From assembly GCA_937887565.1 (NCBI GenBank), contig CALABS010000019.1, positions 1 to 64,000 on the forward strand: a DNA stretch of 64,000 nt. Direction: 5' to 3'. Shown here piece after piece: positions 26,108 through 33,866 of the stretch. The stretch is from an uncultured Rhodospirillaceae bacterium. GTDB taxonomy: Bacteria; Pseudomonadota; Alphaproteobacteria; Rhodospirillales; Magnetospirillaceae. Under the pieces are notes generated by a model, which worked only from the letters and a program-made list of their open reading frames with translations, was not told the DNA's origin and did no database searches. Within the stretch, counting starts at the first letter, position 1. Each line of letters begins with the position of its first letter. The position numbers were made by a program, and so were the translations under genes.

Positions 26108-26494
26108 TCATGACCGCTTCCCGAGCAGGTCCCGGATGGCGTTCAGGACCGGCCGGGGGCCGATGGGCTTGGTCATGACGACGGTGGCGGCCGCCAACTC
26201 GCCGCGCAGCTCCGCGAGGCCGCTGGCGTCGGGAGTGCCCGTCATCACGATCACCGGCACCATGGGATGCCCGGCGCGCAGTGCGCGGATCAGTCCCCGC
26301 CCGTCCAGACGGGGCATCTGAAGGTCGGTCAGCAGCACGTCGACGGGGTCCCGGGCCTGGAGGGCGAGCGCCTGCTCGCCATCGTGGGCGACGGTGACCC
26401 GGTAGCCGGCCTCTTCCAGGATGGAACGCAGCGCCCAGGCAACCAACACCTCGTCGTCGACGACGAGGACATGGACGGGCGTGTCGCTGGTCAT
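26108..26494 (-). CDS. Stand-alone response-regulator receiver protein
   Basis: 128 aa: a single REC domain. Acidic pocket Asp13-Asp14, phospho-acceptor Asp57 (LLTDLQMPRLDG), switch Thr (VIVMTGTPDA, about 84) and Lys (VVMTKPIG, about 109) are all present. No output domain, so it works through protein contacts (CheY- or SpdR-like relay). It is the last gene of a three-gene minus-strand run with the 161-aa and 80-aa genes (21-nt gap). Confidence 0.9.
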   Translation of the reverse strand: MTSDTPVHVLVVDDEVLVAWALRSILEEAGYRVTVAHDGEQALALQARDPVDVLLTDLQMPRLDGRGLIRALRAGHPMVPVIVMTGTPDASGLAELRGELAAATVVMTKPIGPRPVLNAIRDLLGKRS

Positions 26495-26515
26495 GGGGAT
26501 CGTCCTCGCTGCTCC

Positions 26516-27001
26516 TCAGGATGCGCCATCCCGGATCGGGCGGGCGCCGACGGTGGCGACTCCTCCCTCCGGACCGGTCATAGGGCGCAACGCGGCCATG
26601 GTCGAACGCAGCCGGTGGACCTCGGCCCGGTATGGCCACAGTACCTCCGCAGGGCGGTGCGGCGGCCGGCCGCAGGCGGACAGGACGGTGCGGGACAGGG
26701 CGGCCAGCGTGCCGAAGCCGAAACCGGCGGCGAGCGACAGCATCGCCCGGGCGTCATCGCGGATGGCGGGCCAGTCCCACGGCTCCCGCTGAACCGAACG
26801 CAGCCGGTACTCCATTTCGTCGTCGAGCGCGGCCAGGACATCGTGGAACACCGCGTCGCCGAGATCGCGCCGGAGGATGATCAGCAGCGTGCCGTCGTTT
26901 CTGGCGGACGCTTCCAGCAAGGGGGCCGGCCCGGCCGGTTCGTGGTCGTCATCGCGGCACGGGGCGGCGGGAAACCGGGCCGCGGAGCAGGTCTCGGCCA
27001 T
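26516..27001 (-). CDS. Hypothetical helical protein, possible Hpt-like fold without the histidine
   Basis: 161 aa; ATG 27001 immediately follows the stop of the upstream gene (TAGATG), so translation is coupled. The first 35 residues are disordered. Residues ~35-125 are helical: LLIILRRDLGDAVFHDVLAALDDEME, then ARAMLSLAAGFGFGTLAALS, which resembles the helix of phosphotransfer (Hpt) domains but lacks a His at the phosphorylation position. Its place before a lone receiver supports a phosphorelay-related role; this is inference only. Confidence 0.5.
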   Translation of the reverse strand: MAETCSAARFPAAPCRDDDHEPAGPAPLLEASARNDGTLLIILRRDLGDAVFHDVLAALDDEMEYRLRSVQREPWDWPAIRDDARAMLSLAAGFGFGTLAALSRTVLSACGRPPHRPAEVLWPYRAEVHRLRSTMAALRPMTGPEGGVATVGARPIRDGAS

Positions 27002-27244
27002 CTACTGCCAGCCGCCCCCGGCGATGAACGCCTGCACGGTCCGCAGATCGTCCTGCCAGCAGCCGGTGCCCGGCATGGGGACGCCGAAGCGCACGGCCTC
27101 GTGGTAGATCAGCTCCTTGATGTCCACCGCCTGCCAATAGCTCTCCACCGCGGCGGGCAGATCGGTGGGCGTCAAGATGTCGCCGTCGGTCATGCACTGC
27201 TCGTAGCGCGTGACCAAGGCGGCTAGTTCCCAGACGCGCGGCAT
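27002..27244 (-). CDS. Hypothetical protein, 80 aa
   Basis: ATG 27244; first gene of the run leading to the receiver protein. The sequence (MPRVWELAALVTRYEQCMTD; SYWQAVDIKELIYHEAVRFG) is helical and ends in VQAFIAGGGWQ. No family recognised. Coupled to the next gene by a TAGATG junction. Confidence 0.55.
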   Translation of the reverse strand: MPRVWELAALVTRYEQCMTDGDILTPTDLPAAVESYWQAVDIKELIYHEAVRFGVPMPGTGCWQDDLRTVQAFIAGGGWQ

Positions 27245-27418
27245 CGCCCTCGTCCTCCATACCGTTGTCGGCTCCTTCCCGGGCGTTTGTCACCGCGTGG
27301 CTGGACAAGGCCGGCGGCAAGGCGGGAGGGAGCGCGCCCTCTCCATGGCCACCCGACCACCGGGAAAAGGCAGCGGGTCCTTGCAGCCGGGGAGTGTAGC
27401 GCCTTCAGGCATCATAAG

Positions 27419-27433
27419 CGACTAAAATAGTCG
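27419..27433. promoter_or_regulatory. Dyad upstream of XRE gene
   Basis: CGACTA-AAA-TAGTCG is a perfect 6-bp inverted repeat with 3-nt spacer, 43 nt before the XRE start codon. Confidence 0.45.
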
Positions 27434-27464
27434 TATTTGTGGTGCTGGGCGCCTGCATCGGGAA

Positions 27465-27484
27465 TGTGATCGTCGATGATCACA
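27465..27484. promoter_or_regulatory. Dyad spanning the XRE start codon
   Basis: TGTGATC-GTCGAT-GATCACA, a perfect 7-bp inverted repeat with 6-nt spacer, contains the ATG of the XRE gene (27,476). Autorepression by occlusion of translation initiation or elongation is a reasonable inference. Confidence 0.45.
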
Positions 27485-27781
27485 TCCAGGCAAATACGGG
27501 CGGCACGGGCGCTCCTCGGCTGGACCCAGGAGGCGCTGGCGGACACGGCTCTGGTCGCCTTGACCGCCCTGAAGCGGCTGGAGTCGGACCGTCTCGACCT
27601 TGAGGTGCGCGACACGACGCGCGATGCCGTGCGCAAGGCGCTGGAGGACCACGGCGTCATCTTCCTGTCGTCGGCCCGCGGGCTCGGCGTCATGCTGGTC
27701 GATCAGCCGGACGACGTGCCGGCCGCACAGCCGGAGACGGCCGGGCCGCCGCGGCGCAAGCGCGGTCGGGGCGTGTCGTGA
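27476..27781 (+). CDS. XRE-family HTH regulator
   Basis: 101 aa. ITSRQIRAARALLGWTQEALADTALVALTALKRLES is the HTH; it then ends VRKALEDHGVIFLSSARGLG, the layout of small plasmid XRE repressors. The Arg/Lys-rich tail (RRKRGRG) is non-conserved. Two perfect dyads flank or overlap the start codon and probably mediate autoregulation. No neighbouring target gene is evident in the next 200 bp. Confidence 0.85.
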   Translation: MITSRQIRAARALLGWTQEALADTALVALTALKRLESDRLDLEVRDTTRDAVRKALEDHGVIFLSSARGLGVMLVDQPDDVPAAQPETAGPPRRKRGRGVS

Positions 27782-27991
27782 ACATTCGGGGATGCCCGCT
27801 TGCGGGGTGAAACCGGCATCCAAGATCAATGACGTCACGCCCGTCTTCTGACCGACGAAGTGTCCGTTGCCCTTGGCGGCCAGGGCGAAACGACCCATCC
27901 GAGGGTGGAGACGTGCGCCTGGGCGACCCACCCCGAAAGACGGCGGAGGGGAAGACAGGGCCGCAATCACCTCAAAGCGAAAGGACATGCG

Positions 27992-28465
27992 ATGGCAAAG
28001 AACACGATTTGCCTCTGGTACGACAAGGACGCCGAGGCGGCCGCCCGCTTCTACGCCGAGACCTTTCCCGACAGTGCGGTGAATGCCGTTCACCGTGCTC
28101 CCGGCGACTACCCGTCCGGCAAGGCGGGCGACGTGCTGACGGTCGAGTTCACCGTGGCCGGCGTCTCCTGCCTCGGTCTCAACGGTGGGCCTGTGTTCAA
28201 GCACAACGAAGCCTTCTCGTTCCAGATCGCCACCGACGACCAGGAAGAGACCGACCACTACTGGAACGCCATCGTCGGTAACGGCGGCCAGGAGAGTGAG
28301 TGCGGCTGGTGCAAGGACCGGTGGGGTATCTCCTGGCAGATCACGCCGCGCGTGCTGACCGAGGCGCTGGCGGCTGGCGGCGACGAGGCAAAGCGCGCGT
28401 TCGAGGCAATGATGGGCATGACGAAGATCGACGTCGCCGCGATCGAGGCGGCACGGCGTGGCTGA
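27992..28465 (+). CDS. VOC-family (PhnB/3-demethylubiquinone methyltransferase-like) protein
   Basis: 157 aa; ATG 27992 after GCGAAAGGACATGC. The single VOC domain has KNTICLWYDKDAEAAARFYA, FPDSAV, LTVEFTVAGVSCLGLNGGP, SFQIATDDQEETDHYWNAIV and CGWCKDRWGISWQITPRVLTE, the standard PhnB-type pattern. Proteins of this group are usually annotated from distant similarity to UbiE-like enzymes; the actual activity is unknown. Monocistronic. Confidence 0.85.
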   Translation: MAKNTICLWYDKDAEAAARFYAETFPDSAVNAVHRAPGDYPSGKAGDVLTVEFTVAGVSCLGLNGGPVFKHNEAFSFQIATDDQEETDHYWNAIVGNGGQESECGWCKDRWGISWQITPRVLTEALAAGGDEAKRAFEAMMGMTKIDVAAIEAARRG

Positions 28466-28545
28466 CACCCCCACGCACGACCGCACCGATGCCCATCCCT
28501 GGGATCGGTCTCGTCCATCACGCATCGCTAAAGAATAGACTGAAA

Positions 28546-28557
28546 GTTTAGCTAAAC
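28546..28557. promoter_or_regulatory. Perfect 12-bp palindrome GTTTAGCTAAAC
   Basis: Lies in the 186-bp gap between the VOC gene and the convergent XRE gene, within an AT-rich patch. It may serve as an operator or as a bidirectional terminator stem. Confidence 0.3.
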
Positions 28558-28651
28558 CCCGCCAGATGCGCCGTTGGCAACCAGCCATTATAAGGCATCT
28601 AAAGACACGGCGGCGCTGTGATATCCCATACGCAACGGTGCCGTTCAGGAT

Positions 28652-28903
28652 CTACGGATTTCCGGCAAGCCGTGCGAGGTAGGGGTGGTTGGGAGGCAGT
28701 TCCAGGAGATCGCGGGGAAGCACCGAGAGGGCCGCCGCCAGACGGCCGACGGTGACGACCGTCGCCTTGTGCTCGGCCCGCTCGATACCGCCCAGATAGC
28801 TGCGGTCCATGCCGGCACGGTGCGCCAACTCCTCCTGCGTGATGCCCTTGGCGAGGCGCAGGCGGCGGATGTTCAGGGCCAGGATGTCGGGCATGTCCTC
28901 CAT
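28652..28903 (-). CDS. Small XRE-family HTH regulator
   Basis: 83 aa from ATG 28903 (MEDMPDILAL; ATG 28894 is an alternative). Cro/C1 HTH: LNIRRLRLAKGITQEELAHR, AGMDRSYLGGIERAEHKATV, VTVGRLAAALSVLPRDLLEL. It has the same HTH type as the 70-aa protein at 21.7 kb. Divergent from the first DUF2285 gene with about 190 bp between, which it may regulate. Confidence 0.85.
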   Translation of the reverse strand: MEDMPDILALNIRRLRLAKGITQEELAHRAGMDRSYLGGIERAEHKATVVTVGRLAAALSVLPRDLLELPPNHPYLARLAGNP

Positions 28904-29091
28904 CGGCAGGATGGAGCAGGATTGCGGGACAGGTCTCCACGGGATACATCTCCCATTCGGAGCGGGCCGGGCAAACCGGCACTGTTTCGGTGCCGATCCG
29001 CGACACCGCTCCGGATCGGGCCTACATACGACAGTATGAAAATGTCCATCGCTTCGGTTCGGGGCCATACACAGAGGGGAGAGATCAGCCG

Positions 29092-29367
29092 ATGACGATG
29101 CCGCAGCTCGAACCGCCGGTCGCCGACGCGCCGCCCTGTTCGGACACCCTGACCGACTACGACCGCCTGCACCTCGTCACCTATCTGCGCCTGCTCGATG
29201 CCGAGGCGGATGGAGCCGACCCGGACGAAGTCGCCCGCATCGTGCTGCGCATCGACCCTGCCCGCGAGCCCGACCGTGCCCGGCACGCCCACGCTACCCA
29301 TCTGGCACGGGCGCAGTGGATGACCCGCGTCGGCTACCGCGACCTTCTCCGCCAGGGCATGCACTGA
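29092..29367 (+). CDS. DUF2285-type protein
   Basis: 91 aa from ATG 29092, with GAGGGGAGAG upstream. The pattern LTDYDRLHLVTYLRLLDAEADG, DEVARIVLRIDP, ARHAHATHLARAQWMTRVGYRDLL is that of the short DUF2285 proteins of alpha- and betaproteobacterial ICEs, often beside a HTH gene, repA and parA. DUF2285 is thought to be a DNA-binding regulator fold. Function in this element unknown. Confidence 0.75.
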   Translation: MTMPQLEPPVADAPPCSDTLTDYDRLHLVTYLRLLDAEADGADPDEVARIVLRIDPAREPDRARHAHATHLARAQWMTRVGYRDLLRQGMH

Positions 29368-29379
29368 GTCCCACATCGC

Positions 29380-29397
29380 CGGATTTCCGGAAATCCG
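29380..29397. repeat. Perfect 18-bp palindrome after the DUF2285 gene
   Basis: CGGATTTCCGGAAATCCG is its own reverse complement, 12 nt after the stop codon. A related GATCGGCGGATTCCGCGG follows at about 29,413. It could be a terminator stem or a protein site; there is no T-run. Confidence 0.5.
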
Positions 29398-29543
29398 CCG
29401 TTCCGGATGGCCGGATCGGCGGATTCCGCGGAAGTACGCCGTTCCCGCCGCGCTCTACGCCATCGGCGTTGTCGCAATTTCAGGGTAGCGACTCACTTTT
29501 TCGATTCGGGCGCAACCTGACGCTGCGCGCGAGCGAAGATATC

Positions 29544-30303
29544 ATGACGGCAATGAATGATTGGCGAACATCGGGCACCTATCAGTATGCCCTGACCGTC
29601 CCTGTTTCCTGTTGGGCGTGGGAGTTCCTGCGCCGCAACGGGGATTATCAGGCGGACGCCGCCGGACAGAGCGGGCAGCCGACCTCTCCGGACGGAACCG
29701 GCCATTGGGGGTTGCACTGTCCTGGAGGACCCAGGAAAAAGCGGGGCTGAGACGCTGGTGTTCTGGCGGCCCGAGGTGCTGCCGACTCTGGTCCGGCTGT
29801 CGCCGGCCCCCAGGCCCTACGCCGGGCCGGATACCTGCCTCGATCTCTGGTGGGGAGCGGCGCGCCAAGCCGTCCTCGACACGGGAGGCGGATTCCACAT
29901 CGCACTAGCCGAGGGGCCGCGCGAGCGACGCTTCTGGATCGAGGGCAAGCACCTTCCCAGACGCGGCACACCGCTACGGGCCCTGGTTGCGTTGGACGAT
30001 GATCTGGAAGCCCAGGTCGTGGCGCTTCGCCGATTCCACGATGCGGTGACGAACCCAGCCGCCCCCCCAGACCTGACGCCGTACCAGACCCGCATGCTGA
30101 TGCGCATCCTCCAGGCGCTCGACGCTAACCTCGATGGCGCCAGCGTGCGGCAGACGGCCGAGGCGCTGTTCGGCGCCGAGCGCGTCAAGGCCGACTGGTA
30201 TCGGAACACCCCCTTGCGCGACCAAGTGCGCTACCTGATCCGCCGCGGGCGCCAACTGATGGACGGTGGGTACCGCGACCTGCTGCGCCGGATGCTGCTG
30301 TAG
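29544..30303 (+). pseudogene. DUF6499-DUF2285 protein, frameshifted
   Basis: The N-terminal piece (ATG 29544; MNDWRTSGTYQYALTVPVSC, WAWEFLRRNGDYQAD) matches the DUF6499 region that normally leads into DUF2285. It ends at a stop (29,750). The rest continues one frame over: LEDPGKSGAETLVFWRPEVL, then LTPYQTRMLMRILQALDANL, AEALFGAERVKADWYRNT and VRYLIRRGRQLMDGGYRDLL to 30,303. One indel between about 29,705 and 29,740 (possibly at the A5 run 29,736-29,740) explains it. Intact it would be about 250 aa. It may be a sequencing error; otherwise the gene is dead. Confidence 0.7.
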
Positions 30304-30353
30304 ACCTGCTTCGGGCGGAAGCACCGAGAGAAGGGGGCTTGGTCGCTGGCTGA

Positions 30354-31181
30354 TCAGGAGCGGTCGGGACCGAACATCGCGTGCATCTGGCGCTGATAGT
30401 GCTCCTCCGACGTACTCCACCGCAGATCGGCGAGAAGCCGCGTGTCCGCCCCTGCGGGATAGCGGATCCTGAAGCCTTCGTCCGTGGCGGCCGCGTAGAC
30501 GGCGCTGGCCACCTCTGCCTCGGTGCAGAAGGCCGTGGGGTAGTTGGCGAAGCGGGAGAAGCAGGCCTGCGCGAAGCCGGCATAGTCGTCGGGAATCAGG
30601 CCCTGCATCCGTGCGCCACCGTTGGCGCTGAAGCGCGTGGTCGGAGCGTAGCCCGGTTCGACGAGCCGCGCCCTGATGTTGAACTCGGCCAATTCGTATG
30701 AAAGCGATTCGGTAAAACCCTCCACGGCGCACTTGCTGGCGGCATACACGGCGACCAGCGGCATCACCCCGACCGTGACGCTCGACGTCACGTTGACGAT
30801 CACCCCGCCACCTTGCCGGCGCATCTGCGGAATGATGGCGCGGCAGGCGGCGATCACGCCGAACGTGTTGGTCTCGAAGACGTCGCGCACCGTGCCGTCG
30901 GGCGTCGCCTCGACGATCGAGGCGAGGCCGATGCCGGCGTTGTTCACCCAGGCGTCGATCGCACCGAACGCACCCACGGCGGAGTCGATCGCATCGGCGA
31001 TGCTCCGCTCCCTGGTGACGTCCAGCGGGAGCACCTTCAGCCGTTCCGCCTTCAGCGGGAACAGGGTCGGGTCCGGCCGGCGCATCGTGGCGACGACATT
31101 CCAGCCGCGGTCGAGGAAGAGTTCCGCCGTGGCCTTGCCGTAGCCCGACGATGTTCCGGTGATGAGGATCGTTTTCTGCAT
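30354..31181 (-). CDS. SDR-family oxidoreductase
   Basis: 275 aa; ATG 31181. SDR motifs: ILITGTSSGYGKATAELFLD (cofactor loop), NNAG, VNVTSSVTV (catalytic Ser) and YAASKCAVEGF (Tyr-Lys). The C-terminal extension fits classical SDRs of about 270 residues. Divergent from the AraC gene with a 93-bp intergenic region, the usual arrangement for a regulated target. Substrate unknown. Confidence 0.9.
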   Translation of the reverse strand: MQKTILITGTSSGYGKATAELFLDRGWNVVATMRRPDPTLFPLKAERLKVLPLDVTRERSIADAIDSAVGAFGAIDAWVNNAGIGLASIVEATPDGTVRDVFETNTFGVIAACRAIIPQMRRQGGGVIVNVTSSVTVGVMPLVAVYAASKCAVEGFTESLSYELAEFNIRARLVEPGYAPTTRFSANGGARMQGLIPDDYAGFAQACFSRFANYPTAFCTEAEVASAVYAAATDEGFRIRYPAGADTRLLADLRWSTSEEHYQRQMHAMFGPDRS

Positions 31182-31274
31182 GGAGACCTCCGTCGATGGG
31201 ACGAGGCCATCCTAGACGGCTGGCTCTGGATGGAACATAATCAGACGTCCGCCTCTCTTTATGGATCGTCCATC

Positions 31275-32189
31275 ATGGACCCGCTCAGCGCGATCATCGC
31301 GTTGCTCCGTCCCAGCACTGCGGTTTCCAAGCCGATCACGGGCCGTGGGCGCTGGGGGGTCCGCTATGCCGCCCATGATGCGCCCGGATTCACGATCATC
31401 CTGCGGGGGGAGTGCTGGGTCGCGTTCGACGGCAGGGAGCCGGCAAGGTTTCGGCAAGGCGACTTCGTGCTGCTGCCGTCGACGCCGCCGTTCGCGCTTT
31501 ACAGCCATCCGGGTGTCGAATGCCCTCTCAGGGAACCGTCGGATGCCGCTGTCCGGCACGGGGACCAGGATGGCGACCCCGACTTCGTCTCCCTCGGCGG
31601 GACCTTCCACATGGACAAGGTTAACGCGTCTCTGCTGCCCGCGCTGCTGCCGGGCATCATCCATATCCGGGCGGCGGAGGGCCACGCCGGCAGGCTCGGC
31701 CAGGTCATCGGGTTGATCATGGACGAGTGCGCAACCGAGGCGCCGGGCAAGGAAATGATCGTTCAGCGGCTGCTGGAGGTCCTGCTTGTGGAAGCCCTGC
31801 GGTGGCGCAGCATCGATCAGAACGCGGTTTCCACCGGCCTCCTCAGCGGTATGCGCGATCCGGGTCTCGCTCGCGCCCTGCGCGCGATGCACGCCGACGT
31901 CCGCGCCCCCTGGACGGTGTCCGGGCTCGCCCGGATCGCCGGCATGTCGCGGTCCGCATTCGCCGCCCGCTTCAGGGGGGCTCTGGGTTGCGGGCCGATC
32001 GAATATCTCGCGCGATGGCGTATGGCGTTGGCGAAGGATGCGCTGATGCGCGGTGCAAAGACGCTCGCCCGGATCGCCGATGACATCGGATATGAGTCAG
32101 CCAGTGCTTTTAGTACAGCCTTCCGCAAGCGGCTTGGTTGCTCGCCTGGAAGGTTTGCACGCTCCCATGACTTTGCAGATCTTCAGTAA
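31275..32189 (+). CDS. AraC-family regulator with cupin_6 sensor domain
   Basis: 304 aa from ATG 31275, the family-typical start MDPLSAIIALLRPSTAVSKP. The N-terminal cupin_6 domain contains GWGVRYAAHDAPGFTIILRG-type residues (GRWGVRYAAHDAPGFTII) and RFRQGDFVLLPSTPPFAL. The C-terminal double HTH shows WTVSGLARIAGMSRSAFAAR and FRGALGCGPIEYLARWRMAL, then LARIADDIGYESASAFSTAF. It most likely activates or controls the divergent SDR. The inducer is unknown. Confidence 0.9.
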   Translation: MDPLSAIIALLRPSTAVSKPITGRGRWGVRYAAHDAPGFTIILRGECWVAFDGREPARFRQGDFVLLPSTPPFALYSHPGVECPLREPSDAAVRHGDQDGDPDFVSLGGTFHMDKVNASLLPALLPGIIHIRAAEGHAGRLGQVIGLIMDECATEAPGKEMIVQRLLEVLLVEALRWRSIDQNAVSTGLLSGMRDPGLARALRAMHADVRAPWTVSGLARIAGMSRSAFAARFRGALGCGPIEYLARWRMALAKDALMRGAKTLARIADDIGYESASAFSTAFRKRLGCSPGRFARSHDFADLQ

Positions 32190-32510
32190 CTAACTGCCAC
32201 AATATTTTGGCGTTTCGCTGTGTGCTGACTGGCAAAGCTGACGATCTCATCATCCGGTAGGGGCCAGTCCGGATTGCCCCCGATCCGGCGGCGTGGGGCT
32301 GTTCTCCAGGCAAGATTATTGTCCATTTTGCCTTGCCTTGGTGATTGAAGGGCGCTGAGATCAAGCTTTTTCAAGGTGTTGGCCGTATTCTTCCGGGGGA
32401 CTCGCCCCAGGAAAGTCTTTCCCCTCCCTGACGATGCTTCCGCTCCGCCACCGTGCTCCACGACGCGCCCCTCTGTCCCAGGGGCGCCCGCAACACACGG
32501 AGACGGACGA
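32190..32510 (+). other. Intergenic region with strong leader hairpin before the HTH gene
   Basis: No gene seen in 321 bp. The last part contains GCGCCCCT-CTGTCCC-AGGGGCGC (32,465-32,487), a perfect 8-bp GC stem with a 7-nt loop, 24 nt before the ATG of the HTH gene. It lies just before the Shine-Dalgarno and could act as an attenuator or a terminator of readthrough. The region also carries TCTTTCCCCTCCCTGACGAT followed by TGCTTCCGCTCCGCC, loosely similar to the other backbone leaders. Confidence 0.45.
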
Positions 32511-32762
32511 ATGGACGACAAAACCGCCGGCCTTCCGCCGCGCTTCCTGCGCACGCCCGAGGCGGCCCGCTTCCTCGGCCTGTCCACCCGGACGATGGAG
32601 AAGCACCGCCTCTACGGCACCGGCCCGCGCTACCGCAAGATCGGTGGCCGGGTGGTCTACGCCATCGAGGACCTGAAGAGCTGGGCCGACCAGGGCCTGC
32701 GCACCTCCACCTCCGATCCCGGCACCGGCACCGTGCGGCCGGCCCGGCCGGCACGCCGCTGA
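32511..32762 (+). CDS. AlpA/excisionase-like HTH DNA-binding protein
   Basis: 83 aa; ATG 32511 after GGAGACGGACGA. The MerR-type winged HTH FLRTPEAARFLGLSTRTMEKHRLYGTGPRYRKIGGRVVYAIEDLKSWADQGL spans residues 13-64. The family includes AlpA-like regulators and excisionases. It sits 9 nt before repA, the standard place for this gene in Trb-type ICEs. It may regulate excision or replication. The low-complexity tail is Pro/Arg-rich. Confidence 0.85.
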   Translation: MDDKTAGLPPRFLRTPEAARFLGLSTRTMEKHRLYGTGPRYRKIGGRVVYAIEDLKSWADQGLRTSTSDPGTGTVRPARPARR

Positions 32763-32771
32763 GGCCGTGCC

Positions 32772-33647
32772 ATGGACGGGGTCTTCCGCGCCGGCGACCG
32801 CCAGATGCAGCTCGACCTGTTCGTCGCGCTGCCCGGCGATATGGCGGTGCGCGACCAGCAGGACCTGATGGCGCACCCGTTCTTCTCGCTCGCCAAGTCG
32901 AAGCGCACCGAGCCCATCGACTACGCCGCGGGGGACGTGCGCGTTCGCGTCGAGGGCACCGCCGAGCACGGCCTCGCCACCATCTGGGACGCCGACGTGC
33001 TGATCTGGGCGGCCAGCCAGCTCGTCGAGGCGCGTGACGCCGGCCTGCGCACCGCGCGCCTACTCAGCGCCACGCCGCACCAGATCCTCACCTTCACCGG
33101 GCGCGGCACCTCGCTGCGCGACTACCAGCGCCTGCGCGCCGCCCTCGACCGGCTGCAGGCGACCACCGTGGTCACCAACCTGCGCCAGCCCGACCTGCGG
33201 CGCCGGCACCGCTTCTCCTGGATCAACGAGTGGAAGGAGCGCACCGACGCCGCCGGCCGCCCGCTGGGGCTGGAACTGATCCTGCCGGACTGGTTCTACC
33301 AGGGCGTCCTCTCCGACGCCTTCGTGCTCACCATCGAGCGGGAATACTTCGGGCTCATCGGCGGCATCGAGCGCTGGCTGTACCGGCTCGCCCGCAAGCA
33401 CGCCGGCCGCCAGGCCGAGGGCTGGGCCTTCGACTTCCGCCACCTGCACGCCAAGTCGGGCAGCCTCGCCCGCTTCGCCAACTTCGCCATCGACCTGCGC
33501 ACCGTCGCCCGGCGCCAGCGGCTGCCGGGCTACCGGCTGGCCGTCGAGCGCCGGTCCGATGGTGCCGAGCTGCTGCGCTTCGTGCCGCGCGGCCCGGCCG
33601 AAGTGCTGCTGACCGCCGCCAAAGTTATCCACAGACACGGGGGATAA
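32772..33647 (+). CDS. repA: Replication initiator RepA (RPA family)
   Basis: 291 aa; ATG 32772. Family features: HPFFSLAKSKRTEPIDY, IWDADVLIWAASQLVEARDA, ILTFTGRGTSLRDYQRLRAA, FSWINEWKERTDAAGRPLGL and FVLTIEREYFGLIGGIERWL, YRLARKHAG, all diagnostic of RPA-type plasmid initiators. The gene end contains a consensus DnaA box, and iterons follow directly, so initiation at this site is likely. The presence of repA on an integrated element suggests that it replicates autonomously after excision. Confidence 0.9.
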   Translation: MDGVFRAGDRQMQLDLFVALPGDMAVRDQQDLMAHPFFSLAKSKRTEPIDYAAGDVRVRVEGTAEHGLATIWDADVLIWAASQLVEARDAGLRTARLLSATPHQILTFTGRGTSLRDYQRLRAALDRLQATTVVTNLRQPDLRRRHRFSWINEWKERTDAAGRPLGLELILPDWFYQGVLSDAFVLTIEREYFGLIGGIERWLYRLARKHAGRQAEGWAFDFRHLHAKSGSLARFANFAIDLRTVARRQRLPGYRLAVERRSDGAELLRFVPRGPAEVLLTAAKVIHRHGG

Positions 33648-33723
33648 ACCGGTGACACCGCTCGTGCTATCGGGTGTGCAAACGCTCGTGCCATCGGGTG
33701 CACGGCACTCGTGCTATCGGGTG
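33625..33723 (+). repeat. oriV: Origin of replication: DnaA box plus three iterons
   Basis: TTATCCACA, a perfect consensus DnaA box, lies at 33,625-33,633 inside the 3' end of repA. Three direct repeats CTCGTG(C)(T/C)ATCGGGTG start at 33,661, 33,685 and 33,708 (spacing 24 and 23 nt, about two helical turns). The second differs in one base. A lower-GC stretch follows at 33,745-33,830. This is the classical layout of an iteron origin bound by its initiator; RepA binding is inferred. Confidence 0.75.
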
Positions 33724-33780
33724 CACGGACACCGTCCAAGCCCTTGGTATACAGGGCCGATTCGCGCCCTTAACGTATCT

Positions 33781-33806
33781 AACAGAGACTCTAACGAGTC
33801 TTTGTT
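33781..33806. promoter_or_regulatory. Long dyad before parA (parS or operator candidate)
   Basis: AACAGAGACTC-TAAC-GAGTCTTTGTT: 11-bp arms with one mismatch and a 4-nt centre, 61 nt before the parA start. It may be the partition site or ParA/RHH operator. A terminator for repA is the alternative. Confidence 0.45.
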
Positions 33807-33866
33807 GATGGGTCGTAGGGATGCCGGGGAGAACCAGACCCATGCTGCGGCCCGGGGGGCGGCGTC

